Of a stretch of DNA of 64,000 nucleotides, positions 1 to 8,500 are shown in pieces. Location: the NCBI GenBank assembly GCA_036676475.1, contig JAKFCU010000084.1, positions 1 to 64,000 on the forward strand. The letters are read 5' to 3'. Under the pieces are notes generated by a model that worked only from the letters and a program-made list of their open reading frames with translations, did no database searches and was not told the DNA's origin. How positions within the stretch are numbered: the stretch's first letter is position 1; each line of letters begins with the position of its first letter. Made by a program: the position numbers and the translations under genes. The stretch comes from LC029 sp036676475. Its GTDB lineage: Bacteria; Bacillota; Bacilli; Aneurinibacillales; RAOX-1.

Positions 1-1176
1 GAAAGACAACTCCCAGAGATTTATCAAAAGGTCAAACAATTAAGTCAGGAAATGGGTTTAGCTACTATACCTGATGTTTATGTAATGGAATCTAGCGGAA
101 TATTGAATGCCTTTGCCACACGTTTTTTTGGTCGAAACATGGTAGTCCTGTTTTCCGATATAGTAGATTTAATTCATGCAGATGCCGAAGAGGAGCTATG
201 CTATGTCATTGCTCATGAGTTAGCTCATATTAAGAGGAAACATATTACTAAACAAATAGTAATCCTACCAGCCAATTGGGTGCCATTCATTGGCGAAGCC
301 TATTCACGAGCATGCGAATATACTTGTGATCGAATGGCTGCTTTCTATACCAAAAATACGGAAGCCGCAATAAGAGGACTTACTATACTTGCCGTTGGGA
401 AATCTTTATACCGGAAAGTGGACAGGACGGAATATTTAAATCAAAGCGCTAGCGAAAGAGGCTTTTTCGTTTGGTTAGTGGAAAAATTGTCTACGCACCC
501 TCCATTACCACATCGAATTCAGCATATCCAGTTATTTTTTGGACAAGAATCGTTAGTTGAAAAATCATCTAAAATGGTATGGGTTTTAACTACCGTAATC
601 GTTACTTTGTTCGCACTGGTTTTTGTTGGAGGCTTATATGCTACTGATATCAAGGAGGCTGCATCCCTGTTATTGAGTGATCTGCCTTATGAAAATCAAC
701 AAAGCGAACTAATTAAAGATACTGCTGAAGGAGATCTCAACAAGGTTAAGGCTGAACTTACAGCTGGAGCAGACCCTAATGTGCAAGATACAGAGGGTTG
801 GACGGCGCTAATGTGGGCAGCCCAAGACAACGACATTAAAATGATGGAACTTCTTCTTCAAAACGGAGCCGATCCTATGATTCAAGATTTGTATGAAGAA
901 ACTGCTCTAAATAAGGCGACAACCCAAGGAAATATAGAGGCTATTAGGACTTTAATTAACGCTGGAGCAGATCCAAATCATGCTAAAAGTTACGGTGGGG
1001 TCCCATTAATGGATGCTATCTCATCAGAAGATATTGAAACGGTAAAAGTTTTATTGGAGTTGGGTGCAGATATTAATGCAGAAGACTCAGATGGAATGAC
1101 GGCTTTAATGCATGCAAAAAAAACTGGGAATAAGGATATCATTTTATTGATAAAAGAAAGTAAAAATAAAAATTAG
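1..1176 (+). CDS. M48-type zinc metalloprotease fused to ankyrin repeats (5' partial)
   Basis: The reading frame is open from base 1, so the true start lies outside the window; the first Met is at base 52. From that Met the protein shows the zinc-protease motif HELAH (about residue 55), and a likely third zinc ligand Glu in ACEYTCD, as in the M48 (HtpX/Ste24) family. A hydrophobic segment (about residues 175-197) is followed by four or five ankyrin repeats (about 225-370) with the usual NGADP and TALMWAA signatures. M48 enzymes cleave membrane or misfolded proteins; the ankyrin part probably recruits partners, which is inference. The broken RDD gene follows after a few bases and may have been co-transcribed. 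Confidence 0.85.
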   Translation, partial: ERQLPEIYQKVKQLSQEMGLATIPDVYVMESSGILNAFATRFFGRNMVVLFSDIVDLIHADAEEELCYVIAHELAHIKRKHITKQIVILPANWVPFIGEAYSRACEYTCDRMAAFYTKNTEAAIRGLTILAVGKSLYRKVDRTEYLNQSASERGFFVWLVEKLSTHPPLPHRIQHIQLFFGQESLVEKSSKMVWVLTTVIVTLFALVFVGGLYATDIKEAASLLLSDLPYENQQSELIKDTAEGDLNKVKAELTAGADPNVQDTEGWTALMWAAQDNDIKMMELLLQNGADPMIQDLYEETALNKATTQGNIEAIRTLINAGADPNHAKSYGGVPLMDAISSEDIETVKVLLELGADINAEDSDGMTALMHAKKTGNKDIILLIKESKNKN

Positions 1177-1183
1177 GGGGTTT

Positions 1184-1568
1184 ATGATGGAGAATACCAA
1201 TCAAATGGCAGTAAGACCAGCAGGCTTCTGGGTGCGTTTTATTGCATTAATTATTGATTCCATTATTATTTCTGCACCATTCGGTAGAAGCGCTAGCTAA
1301 TTCCATTTCTTTTTTTTATACTCTTTTGGTTCCTGTGTTTTGGATGGGTTATACCATTGGGAAGAAGTTAATGGGTGTTCAAATCGTTAAGATTAATAGA
1401 GAAAAATTAGGAATCGGTACCATGCTCATGAGAAACTTGGTTGGTGGACTGGTTTATGTTCTTACGCTTGGGATCGGGTTGATTGTTAGCGCTTTTATGG
1501 TAGGTTTACGTGAAGATCGAAGGGCTATCCATGATCTTATTGCGGGAACATATGTAACCAAAACATAA
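1184..1568 (+). pseudogene. RDD family membrane protein, frame broken
   Basis: Starting at ATG 1184 (preceded by AGGGGG) the frame encodes an RDD-type N-terminus, with RPAGFWVRF followed by a hydrophobic helix, and stops at TAA 1298-1300. A second frame from about 1254 encodes the rest of an RDD domain: a transmembrane stretch, the GKKLMGVQIV motif, another membrane helix, and the C-terminal RRAIHDLIAGTYV motif. Both halves are recognisable, but they lie in different frames and roughly 30 residues usually found between the helices are missing. A disrupting deletion is therefore more likely than a single-base sequencing error. The function of RDD proteins is mostly unknown; some are linked to ion transport. 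Confidence 0.7.
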
Positions 1569-1851
1569 TTTGAGAAATAGTTTTCAAACACAACCTTAGA
1601 GGGGGACCAGCTGCTATGTTATTGGGAGTGGCTGTTGGATCCGTCCTCTTGTTGTTTCTAACAAATAGCCGTCTCAATTCCTTAACTTATCCTCGATGTC
1701 AAATATTCTTACCTAAACACGATTTATTCATAAATCCACCGTAATTCATTCGTACAAAACCTGGTAGAAGGCCCGATCCGGCCACCCTCTCCGCAAAGAC
1801 TTTCCTTTACAGTCCCGAAATTAACTAATTCCTGTATAATTTCAGATCCAT

Positions 1852-2694
1852 TTACCCTTGCAATTCAGCTATTCGTTTTGGATGTGTATAGACATTAAGC
1901 GAATCTTCGCGAATAAATCCAACCGTCGTTATTCCCAATTCGTTTGCCAATTGAATGGCCAGCTCGGTAGGAGCTGATTTTGACAACACCATTTCACAGC
2001 CAAGCTTGGCTACCTTTAATAAAATCTCTGAGGAGATTCGACCACTGAAGACGATAACCTTGCCTTGCATGGAAATTTTATGTTTTAAACAATAACCGTA
2101 TATTTTGTCCAGCGCATTATGTCTTCCAATGTCCATTCGTGAAAGGAGTATACCGTTCTGATCGCACAGCGAAGCATTATGCACTCCCCCTGTTGATTGA
2201 AAGGTAGTGGATACTTGCTGCATCTCTTCCATGAGCCGAGAACAGTCTTGGAAGGACAAAGAGACATGGACATGGTTTATTTTTTTTGCGGTTCGAACAT
2301 CATTGAAGAAATAAAACCCTTGCCTGCTTTTACCGCAGCAGGAAGTGAGATATCTTTTACTGTGAAACTTTTGGTAGAATTCATTTACGTTTTTACATTT
2401 TACATGAACAATTCCTTGATCATCCTGTTTCCAAAGATCTTCTATTTCTTCAAAAGAGGAAATAACCCCTTCGGAAGCTAAAAAACCAATGACTAAATCC
2501 TCCACATACTCTGGGGTGCAAACCATGGTGGCGAATTCTTGGCCGTTTATCTTAATCGTAACAGGATACTCAGTTACAACCTGGTCTTCTTTCATACTCC
2601 AACCATTCTTGTTGTACTGGATGACCTTGCAAGTTGTAACAGTCGATGGTTGCAATACTTCCACTTCCCTTGTCATTTTGATGGATCTGCTCAT
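1852..2694 (-). CDS. fdhD: FdhD, formate dehydrogenase accessory sulfurtransferase
   Basis: A 280-residue protein with the FdhD family layout: FATMVCTPEYVEDLVIGFL near residue 55, a Cys-Cys motif in TSCCGK (about residue 117) that would carry the transferred sulfur, and the conserved FQSTGGVHNASL and DIGRHNALDKI blocks. FdhD moves sulfur from a cysteine desulfurase to the molybdenum cofactor of formate dehydrogenases, and a similar step is needed by some other Mo enzymes. It lies 113 bases after the last xanthine dehydrogenase gene on the same strand, so it may be the last gene of that operon. A formate dehydrogenase gene, the expected client, is 6 kb away. Confidence 0.95.
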   Translation of the reverse strand: MSRSIKMTREVEVLQPSTVTTCKVIQYNKNGWSMKEDQVVTEYPVTIKINGQEFATMVCTPEYVEDLVIGFLASEGVISSFEEIEDLWKQDDQGIVHVKCKNVNEFYQKFHSKRYLTSCCGKSRQGFYFFNDVRTAKKINHVHVSLSFQDCSRLMEEMQQVSTTFQSTGGVHNASLCDQNGILLSRMDIGRHNALDKIYGYCLKHKISMQGKVIVFSGRISSEILLKVAKLGCEMVLSKSAPTELAIQLANELGITTVGFIREDSLNVYTHPKRIAELQG

Positions 2695-2807
2695 TATATA
2701 TTCTCACTTTCAATTAACTGTTCATTCTCTTCTGGAAACTAAACAACGCTGCACACATAGTCCCCCAAAAGCGGCGAAACCATGTATACAGCGCTCTTGC
2801 AGTAAAA

Positions 2808-5096
2808 TTAAATGACCCCTTGCTCTTTCATGGCATTATATACCCGCTCAGGCGTAGCGGGAAGATGAGTTATTCTTGCACCTGTTGCATCATAGATAGC
2901 TTGAATGATAGCAGGGATAATGGGAATCATGACCACTTCTCCGATCCCCTTTGCCCCATACGGTCCTGTCTCTTCGTGCTCCTCTACAGGGATCGTTTCA
3001 ATTACTGGTGTCTCCTTAAATGTCGGCAGAATGTAGTTCGTGAAGTTCGTCGTCTTATTGACCCCATTTTCAATGATGGTATCTTCATATAAAGTATATC
3101 CGATACCCATCATTGCCCCGCCTTCCGCTTGCCCCTCGAGTCCCTGCAAATTGATCACCTTTCCACAATCGGGTATGGAAACAACACGAAGAACATCCGT
3201 TTCCCCCGTTAAAGTGTCTACCTCTACTAAAACGACATGGGTTTGATACCCATAGAGCTGATGAGGCATTCCGACATTCTGCCCAATTTGCTTCCCCGTC
3301 TTGGGAACCATAAAATGCCCTTCGACCTTTGTTTCTTTTCGATATTCATATAAATAATGATAGATTTCAGCATAAGTAAGAATGTTTTTACCTTCTACTT
3401 TTTCCTTTGCCCAAAGTTTTCCTTCCCGCCACTCCACATGTTCTACAGAAATCCGGAAAATCTCCGCTGCAGTGTGTTTGAGTAATTGAATCATGGATGG
3501 TGCTGCGGCAAGGACTGAATTCCCTCCGACATAAGTTGACCTGGATGCAGAAACAGTTCCGCTATCCAAGGTTCGGCTCGTGTCCCCTTGTATGATATCA
3601 ATATCAGCAACCTCGCACTGAAGGGCTTCTGCAGCTACAATAGCAAAAACCGTTCCATTGCCTTGCCCGATATCTTCCGAACAGACTCCTACTAAGAATC
3701 TGCCACCGGGGAGAAGTTCGATAGAAGCTGCTCCATAATCCGGTAAACCAGTCCCCATTCCGATGCCGTGGAAGGAAGTCGCGACACCGATCCCCCGCTT
3801 TTTCCAAGGTTCACTTGGCTGTGATTTATATCGCTCCCTATTTCTCCACAGCTCGCTTTTTTTAGCTTCATCTAAAGTCTTTTCTGTTCCCACACTGGAT
3901 GTCACCCGGTGTCCCATGCTGGAAAGCCCACCTTGATGATAGACATTCTTTTTACGGATCTCAATCGGATCTATCCCTATTATTTCGGCAATCCGTTCTA
4001 TATTTCCTTCTATCGCCATGCACGTTTGATTGACTCCAAAACCACGAAAAGCTCCCGCTATTCCGTTGTTGGTATAAATACAATAGCCGTCCAATTCCAC
4101 ATTCGGGATATAATACGGTCCACAGGAATGTTCAATGGCCAAACTAATCACGGCTCCGCCAAGTGAAGCATAGGCCCCTGTATCAGCAAAGGCGGTTACT
4201 TGATTGGCAAGGAGAGTTCCATCTTTTTTCGCCGCTGTTTTCATCATCACTTTAAAGGGATGCCTCTTGATTCCAGCCAAAACTGACTCTTCCCGTTTGT
4301 AATGAATCTTCACCGGTCTGCCTCCAGTATGTAATGCTAACAGAGCCAGATAAATCTGTACAGTAATTTCGTCCTTGCCTCCAAAGCCTCCGCCAATAGG
4401 ATTGGAGATCACATGGATCCGGTTGGGATTCCATGCCAGCACCCGGGCAATCTGCAAGCGGTCCCGGAAAGCATATTGACCCGGACAGCGAATGGTTAAA
4501 GAGCCATCCTGTTCAAGCATTCCCCAGCCGCCCTCCGTTTCAATGAAGGCATGCATTTGCCGGGGAGAAAAATAGGTTTCCTCCACAATGACATCCGCTT
4601 CCGCAAAAGCTTTTTCCACATTCCCATTTTTCACCTGAACCCGGCTATGGATATTGCCGGATGGGTGTAAGCGGGGGGCTCCAGCCTTAATTCCCTCCTC
4701 AGGATCGATTACAGGTGTCAATTCCTCATATTCCACATCAATCAGACTCAAGGCCTCTTCGGCAATTTCCTCTGTCTTTGCAGCAACCAGGGCAACCGCA
4801 TCCCCTAAGCATCTCACGACATCATGGCAGAGAACAGGCTGATCGGGAATGACGATGCCAAATCCATTAAAGCCTGGTATATCCTCATGGGTTATAACGC
4901 AGATGACTCCTGGATACACTTTGGCTAGGGATGTATCGATTCTTTTAATCCTGGCATAGGGATGCTTCGAACGAAGAACTCGTCCCCAAACCATATTGTC
5001 AAATTGGTAATCCGTCATATATTTTAACGTACCGGTTACTTTTTCTGGACCATCCTTTCGCGCGACCCGTTTTCCTACCCAACGGAAATCACTCAT
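2808..5096 (-). CDS. Xanthine dehydrogenase-type hydroxylase, molybdenum-binding subunit
   Basis: A 762-residue large subunit of the xanthine oxidase family. Visible landmarks are the N-terminal VTGTLKYMTDY hammerhead start, GGGFGGKDE (about residue 240), the GAFRGFG motif (about residue 355) whose Arg contacts substrate in xanthine oxidoreductases, GQGNGTVFAIVAAEAL, and GPYGAKGIGEV near the C-terminus with the presumed catalytic Glu. It binds molybdopterin cytosine dinucleotide and hydroxylates a purine or other N-heterocycle. Its start overlaps the FAD-subunit stop by 8 bases. Purine as the substrate is inferred from the riboswitch, the adjacent purine permease and adenine deaminase; the sequence alone does not exclude another heterocycle. 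Confidence 0.92.
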   Translation of the reverse strand: MSDFRWVGKRVARKDGPEKVTGTLKYMTDYQFDNMVWGRVLRSKHPYARIKRIDTSLAKVYPGVICVITHEDIPGFNGFGIVIPDQPVLCHDVVRCLGDAVALVAAKTEEIAEEALSLIDVEYEELTPVIDPEEGIKAGAPRLHPSGNIHSRVQVKNGNVEKAFAEADVIVEETYFSPRQMHAFIETEGGWGMLEQDGSLTIRCPGQYAFRDRLQIARVLAWNPNRIHVISNPIGGGFGGKDEITVQIYLALLALHTGGRPVKIHYKREESVLAGIKRHPFKVMMKTAAKKDGTLLANQVTAFADTGAYASLGGAVISLAIEHSCGPYYIPNVELDGYCIYTNNGIAGAFRGFGVNQTCMAIEGNIERIAEIIGIDPIEIRKKNVYHQGGLSSMGHRVTSSVGTEKTLDEAKKSELWRNRERYKSQPSEPWKKRGIGVATSFHGIGMGTGLPDYGAASIELLPGGRFLVGVCSEDIGQGNGTVFAIVAAEALQCEVADIDIIQGDTSRTLDSGTVSASRSTYVGGNSVLAAAPSMIQLLKHTAAEIFRISVEHVEWREGKLWAKEKVEGKNILTYAEIYHYLYEYRKETKVEGHFMVPKTGKQIGQNVGMPHQLYGYQTHVVLVEVDTLTGETDVLRVVSIPDCGKVINLQGLEGQAEGGAMMGIGYTLYEDTIIENGVNKTTNFTNYILPTFKETPVIETIPVEEHEETGPYGAKGIGEVVMIPIIPAIIQAIYDATGARITHLPATPERVYNAMKEQGVI

Positions 5097-5970
5097 GGCT
5101 TTCCCACCTCTTTAACAGACGATATAATCCTCTTTCCAAAAGAGCACCAGCCATATCTTTACGATAGGCTGCTGAAGCACGGATATCAGAAATCGGGGCC
5201 ACTTCCTTCCAGGCTACTTTCCCGATATCCTGTATCATTTCATTGGTTAACGGGGCCAAGCCCAGCATCGCTTCACACTTTTTGGCTCGGATGACGGTCG
5301 GAGCAACGGAGCCAAAAGCGATCTTCCCCCCTTCCCCCACTCGCAAGCCTGCACCCATTTTCAATTTTATGGCTACATTGACGATAGAAATTGCTTGAGC
5401 CTTCCGAGGTCCCAGTTTCTGAAAAATGGATATTTCGTCGGGTTGTTGAGCCTTGATGATGATCGAGGTAATCAACTCGTCTTTTTTAAGGGCCGTTTTT
5501 CGAGGTCCGAGAAAGAAATTCTCAATATCGATTATTCTTGTTCCAGACAAAGATTGCACTACGACAAGAGCATCCAAAACATAGAGAGCAGGTATCGTAT
5601 CTCCAGCTGGAGAAGCCGTGGCCAAATTCCCTCCGATCGTGCCCCTATTCCGGATTTGGGTAGCACCTACCTCCCAGGATGCATCCGCTAGAGCTTGCGC
5701 TTTATTTCTAATCAGATGAGATTTCACTATATCCTGATGGGTGCTCATCGCTCCGATATGGATCTCTTCTCCCTCATCCTTAATATAGCGCAATTCTTTC
5801 AAGCCGCTCAAATTGACCCATGTTTGCGGTCGGCCTTTCCCTTCTTTCATCTGCACCACCGCATCCGTTCCACCGGCGATGAGACGCATATCATGATCCG
5901 ACTCCTGAAGGAAAGCTAAACATTCCTGAGTTGTTTTTGGAGAAATCATATCGATTCCGGAGATTCTCAA
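5089..5970 (-). CDS. Xanthine dehydrogenase-type hydroxylase, FAD-binding subunit
   Basis: A 293-residue protein of the CO-dehydrogenase/xanthine dehydrogenase medium-subunit family. It shows RLIAGGTDAVVQMKEG (FAD-binding, about residue 30) and the second FAD motif IRNRGTIGGNLATASPAGD (about residues 106-125). The subunit passes electrons from the 2Fe-2S clusters to FAD and then to an acceptor such as NAD. The start is TTG at 5970, chosen because GGGAGG lies 8 bases upstream; it overlaps the TGA of the preceding gene (TTGA). Translational coupling with both neighbours is likely. Confidence 0.92.
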   Translation of the reverse strand: MRISGIDMISPKTTQECLAFLQESDHDMRLIAGGTDAVVQMKEGKGRPQTWVNLSGLKELRYIKDEGEEIHIGAMSTHQDIVKSHLIRNKAQALADASWEVGATQIRNRGTIGGNLATASPAGDTIPALYVLDALVVVQSLSGTRIIDIENFFLGPRKTALKKDELITSIIIKAQQPDEISIFQKLGPRKAQAISIVNVAIKLKMGAGLRVGEGGKIAFGSVAPTVIRAKKCEAMLGLAPLTNEMIQDIGKVAWKEVAPISDIRASAAYRKDMAGALLERGLYRLLKRWESHE

Positions 5971-6560
5971 TCGGTTTTCCTCCCTAGATAATCCTGAGTC
6001 GTATTGAAATTAAAGAGGATAGAAGGATCATCGATCCTCACATCAGCCACTTGGTCAGCATGGTCCCTTATGATACTTTTAAGTCCTTGGGTTTCCTCTG
6101 AAAGTTTTGTTAAAGCTGCCATCAACTGACTGGAAATCAGGATGGGGTGGCCTCTTCTCCCATTACATACGGGGATATGAATCAAAGCTTCCGTCTGCTC
6201 AGTGGAATTCAGCAAAGAATTGATGATGGGAGCGGTTACGGGTTGATCCACATTCACGAATAAAATGGCCTTGAAGTGTCCATCGATGACGGAAAGGCCA
6301 TTACGGATCGAAGAGCTTTTTCCTTCCTCCCAGTTTTCATTTCTAACGATCTTGGTTTGTAAATCTCCAAAGTCAATCCATGGTTCATATTGTTCAGACT
6401 GATGGCCAAGAACAATAATGAGCTGAGAAATTCGAGATCGGTTGATCTGGTCTACTTGATGGGCGATAAGAGGCTGGCTGTTCCAATCTAAGAGCCCCTT
6501 AGGCTGCCCCATGCGGGATGATCGACCTGCGGCAAGAAGAATCGCAACAAACATCCCCAT
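5967..6560 (-). CDS. Molybdenum cofactor cytidylyltransferase-like protein (MocA/PucB type)
   Basis: About 197 residues beginning MGMFVAILLAAGRSSRMG, the nucleotidyltransferase signature LAAGxSxRMG of MobA/MocA proteins, with FVNVDQPV holding the metal-binding Asp and GRRGHP further on. Proteins of this type attach CMP to molybdopterin to make the dinucleotide form used by xanthine dehydrogenases. The frame is open further upstream, but the ATG at 6560 overlaps the TGA of xdhC as TGATG and aligns with the family N-terminus, so this start was preferred. It is the third gene of the operon. Confidence 0.88.
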   Translation of the reverse strand: MGMFVAILLAAGRSSRMGQPKGLLDWNSQPLIAHQVDQINRSRISQLIIVLGHQSEQYEPWIDFGDLQTKIVRNENWEEGKSSSIRNGLSVIDGHFKAILFVNVDQPVTAPIINSLLNSTEQTEALIHIPVCNGRRGHPILISSQLMAALTKLSEETQGLKSIIRDHADQVADVRIDDPSILFNFNTTQDYLGRKTD

Positions 6561-7675
6561 CACCCGGAAGCGGAGATAGGAAGAGAGCATCCAAACGGCT
6601 GAATAAAGATAGAATATCGTCCTCCACACACCGGCTGAACATCATGGTAAGCACCGCTGAAATGGACTTCCTCTCGATGGGTTGTCCCGGACTTCAGGCA
6701 TTCCAAAGCGATCTCCATCATTTCATTCTCTCTTCTTCCGCCCCCAACGGTTCGATAAATCCTCCCATCTTCCCATACTATAGCGCGGCTGCCAACTCCG
6801 CGAGGAACATGGCCTGAAGTGTGAATAATCATCAGAGAAGCAAATTTCTTCCCCTCTTCCATGGCGTTTGCCATCACAGAAAACAACTCGATATCCTGTC
6901 TCATTCGCTTTTCATCGTAAGGATGAACTTTATCTGTTTGATCAAGAGAAGACAACGGCCTCCCTGTTCCTCCACTGCGGTATTGTTGAATTTCAGCGAG
7001 AATTGAGAAGGCAATCTCTTGGGGTGTCTCCGAATGAAAGTCAAGACCAACCGGTGAAAAAAGATTAGCCTGTTTCCGGGGATCTAATCCCTGCTCTTCC
7101 AGAAGCTTGAAGATAAATCGGATCTTGCGTTCGCTTCCGACCATACCGATATAAGGGATGGGTCTCGCCAATAGATTTGCTAAACAGACAGCATCTGTTC
7201 TGTGACCTCTTGTTACAATCACGGCATAGCATTGAGAATGGAAAGGAATCTGCTCAATAATGTCTGGAAAGGGTCCACAGTGAATTTCATCCGCTTGAGT
7301 AAATTTTTGTGGATTGGCATACTCCGGACGATCATCCACGATTAAGACCCGGAAAGAGAGAAACCGTGCCATCGTGGCAAGATATCCTGCAATATGACCA
7401 CTTCCAAAGATAATGAGAGTTGGGGGAGGTGTAAAAGGTTCGATCATCCACTCTATTCGCTTTCCCCTTTGCTCCATCTGCCAAATGCCAACTTTCTTCT
7501 CAGGAATAGGGGTGAAAATGGATTTATCTGGCCCATCCGTGAAAACAGTACCACCCTTGCAGTTATAAAGCACATGCGATCCTATCCATTCCTCCTGTTC
7601 TCCTCCCACGACGGTCCCTAAACTAATTTCTCTTCCATTCTCCAGTTCATGCAGTAAAGTTCGGAAGATATTCAT
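6560..7675 (-). CDS. XdhC/CoxI-family molybdoenzyme maturation factor, domains in unusual order
   Basis: About 371 residues. XdhC proteins bind and sulfurate molybdenum cofactor and insert it into xanthine dehydrogenase. After about 60 N-terminal residues comes a Rossmann-type XdhC C-terminal domain (LIIFGSGHIAGYLA, VDDRPEYAN, GMVGSERKI). The CoxI-type domain is at the C-terminus (FASLMIIHTSGHVPRGVGSR, then GGGRRENEMMEIAL). In most relatives I know, the CoxI domain comes first, so the order appears swapped. The start at ATG 7675 has GTAAGGGGGG five bases upstream; 27 extra upstream codons have no such site. It begins 11 bases after the 2Fe-2S gene ends. Confidence 0.85.
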   Translation of the reverse strand: MNIFRTLLHELENGREISLGTVVGGEQEEWIGSHVLYNCKGGTVFTDGPDKSIFTPIPEKKVGIWQMEQRGKRIEWMIEPFTPPPTLIIFGSGHIAGYLATMARFLSFRVLIVDDRPEYANPQKFTQADEIHCGPFPDIIEQIPFHSQCYAVIVTRGHRTDAVCLANLLARPIPYIGMVGSERKIRFIFKLLEEQGLDPRKQANLFSPVGLDFHSETPQEIAFSILAEIQQYRSGGTGRPLSSLDQTDKVHPYDEKRMRQDIELFSVMANAMEEGKKFASLMIIHTSGHVPRGVGSRAIVWEDGRIYRTVGGGRRENEMMEIALECLKSGTTHREEVHFSGAYHDVQPVCGGRYSIFIQPFGCSLPISASG

Positions 7676-7686
7676 TCTTTCCCCCC

Positions 7687-8157
7687 TTACGCCATTTGCT
7701 TTTCTGCCGCTTTCGCGACCGCTTGAATGATCTTGGAATATCCTGTACACCGGCAAAGATTGCCAGCAAGCGCATCTTTTATTTCTTCATCGCTCGGTAT
7801 ATAGGAAATACGATTCAAATATGAACGCGCAGCTACAATGATTCCTGGTGTACAGTACCCGCATTGGGTTGCCCCACATTCCAAAAACGCCTCTTGAACC
7901 GGGTCTAAATGCTCAGGACCCCCGATGCCCTCCACAGTCGTGATGGCTTCACCATCCATTTGACCGACTAAGATGAGACAAGAACATACGACTTCACCGT
8001 TTAAAATGACCGAGCAACTTCCACACTCCCCTTTTCCACAGCATTCTTTACTGCCCATCAAGCCCAGATCTTCACGCAACACGTCTAAGAGCGGCTTGGA
8101 TGGAAAAGTGGTGACCGAAACCGTCTGATCATTCACCGTAAATTTGAACGGTTTCAA
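7687..8157 (-). CDS. Xanthine dehydrogenase-type hydroxylase, 2Fe-2S subunit
   Basis: A 156-residue small subunit with two 2Fe-2S sites. A plant-type ferredoxin set (KECCGKGECGSCSV, later VCSCL) lies in the first half and an α-helical cluster set (CGATQCGYCTPG, then NLCRCTGY) in the second. It carries electrons from molybdenum to FAD. The start is TTG at 8157, with GGGGAG six bases upstream; there is no usable ATG nearby. It is the first gene after the riboswitch terminator and so the first gene controlled by it. Confidence 0.95.
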   Translation of the reverse strand: MKPFKFTVNDQTVSVTTFPSKPLLDVLREDLGLMGSKECCGKGECGSCSVILNGEVVCSCLILVGQMDGEAITTVEGIGGPEHLDPVQEAFLECGATQCGYCTPGIIVAARSYLNRISYIPSDEEIKDALAGNLCRCTGYSKIIQAVAKAAEKQMA

Positions 8158-8180
8158 TTCATTCTCCCCTTCCCTGATTC

Positions 8181-8248
8181 AAAAATAAAAATTCCTAGCT
8201 ACGAGAAAAAACCACATAAGGTGGATTTTTCTCGTAGCTAGGAAATTT
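8181..8248 (-). terminator. Riboswitch expression platform: long terminator hairpin overlapping the aptamer
   Basis: Bases 8189-8215 and 8221-8248 form a nearly perfect 26-27 bp hairpin with loop ATAAG, followed on the minus strand by a UUUUUAUUUUU tract (8181-8191). The 5' arm of the terminator (minus strand) is made of the P3 and P1 3' strands of the purine aptamer, so aptamer and terminator cannot form together. Ligand binding should favour readthrough into the xanthine dehydrogenase operon. Confidence 0.88.
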
Positions 8249-8296
8249 ACGGTTTCCAGTAGAGACCCCCAACCCCTATTGTTGAGGTTATACGAG
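8231..8296 (-). promoter_or_regulatory. Purine riboswitch aptamer (C74 type, variant P3/J3-1) of the xanthine dehydrogenase operon
   Basis: Read on the minus strand: P1 CUCGUA/UACGAG; J1/2 UAA; P2 CCUCAAC/GUUGGGG (7 bp); L2 AAUAGGG; J2/3 GUCUCUAC; P3 UGGAAA with UUUCC; L3 CCGUAAA; J3/1 ending in C before P1. L2, L3 and J2/3 match the purine aptamer consensus, and the C at the position equivalent to 74 predicts a guanine- or xanthine-like ligand rather than adenine. The base of P3 and J3/1 (UAGC where GAC is usual) has an extra nucleotide and lacks the normal A73, so specificity could differ. Confidence 0.88.
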
Positions 8297-8350
8297 TGCA
8301 ACTCTTCTTCTTTCCGACAGCTTTAGAGGGTGATGTGCCTATTTGATCTT

Positions 8351-8379
8351 AGTTTAGAGAATGGTTGACTAATTGTCAA
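8351..8379 (-). promoter_or_regulatory. σA-type promoter of the riboswitch/xanthine dehydrogenase operon
   Basis: On the minus strand, TTGACA (8374-8379) and TAAACT (8351-8356) are separated by 17 bases. Transcription would begin around 8340-8345, about 45-50 bases before the aptamer. Confidence 0.75.
8365..8379. promoter_or_regulatory. Palindromic operator candidate over the -35 box
   Basis: TTGACTAATTGTCAA is an inverted repeat (TTGAC, 5-base spacer, GTCAA) lying exactly over the -35 element. A repressor bound here would block the promoter, adding a protein layer to the riboswitch control. The regulator is unknown. Confidence 0.45.
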
Positions 8380-8454
8380 TAATATTTAAAACATTTAAAT
8401 TATTAAACGAAACATGATAAGAAAGCAACTTGCGTAGCCGAATGCGTATAAAAG

Positions 8455-8489
8455 GCAAAAAAGAAGTCCTTGGCTATTTCACCAAGGAC
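8455..8489 (-). terminator. Terminator of the formate dehydrogenase gene
   Basis: Stem GTCCTTGG/CCAAGGAC (8466-8473 with 8482-8489) followed on the minus strand by TTCTTTTTT, 11 bases beyond the stop codon. It insulates this gene from the xanthine dehydrogenase promoter region. Confidence 0.85.
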
Positions 8490-8500
8490 CACCATTTCTC

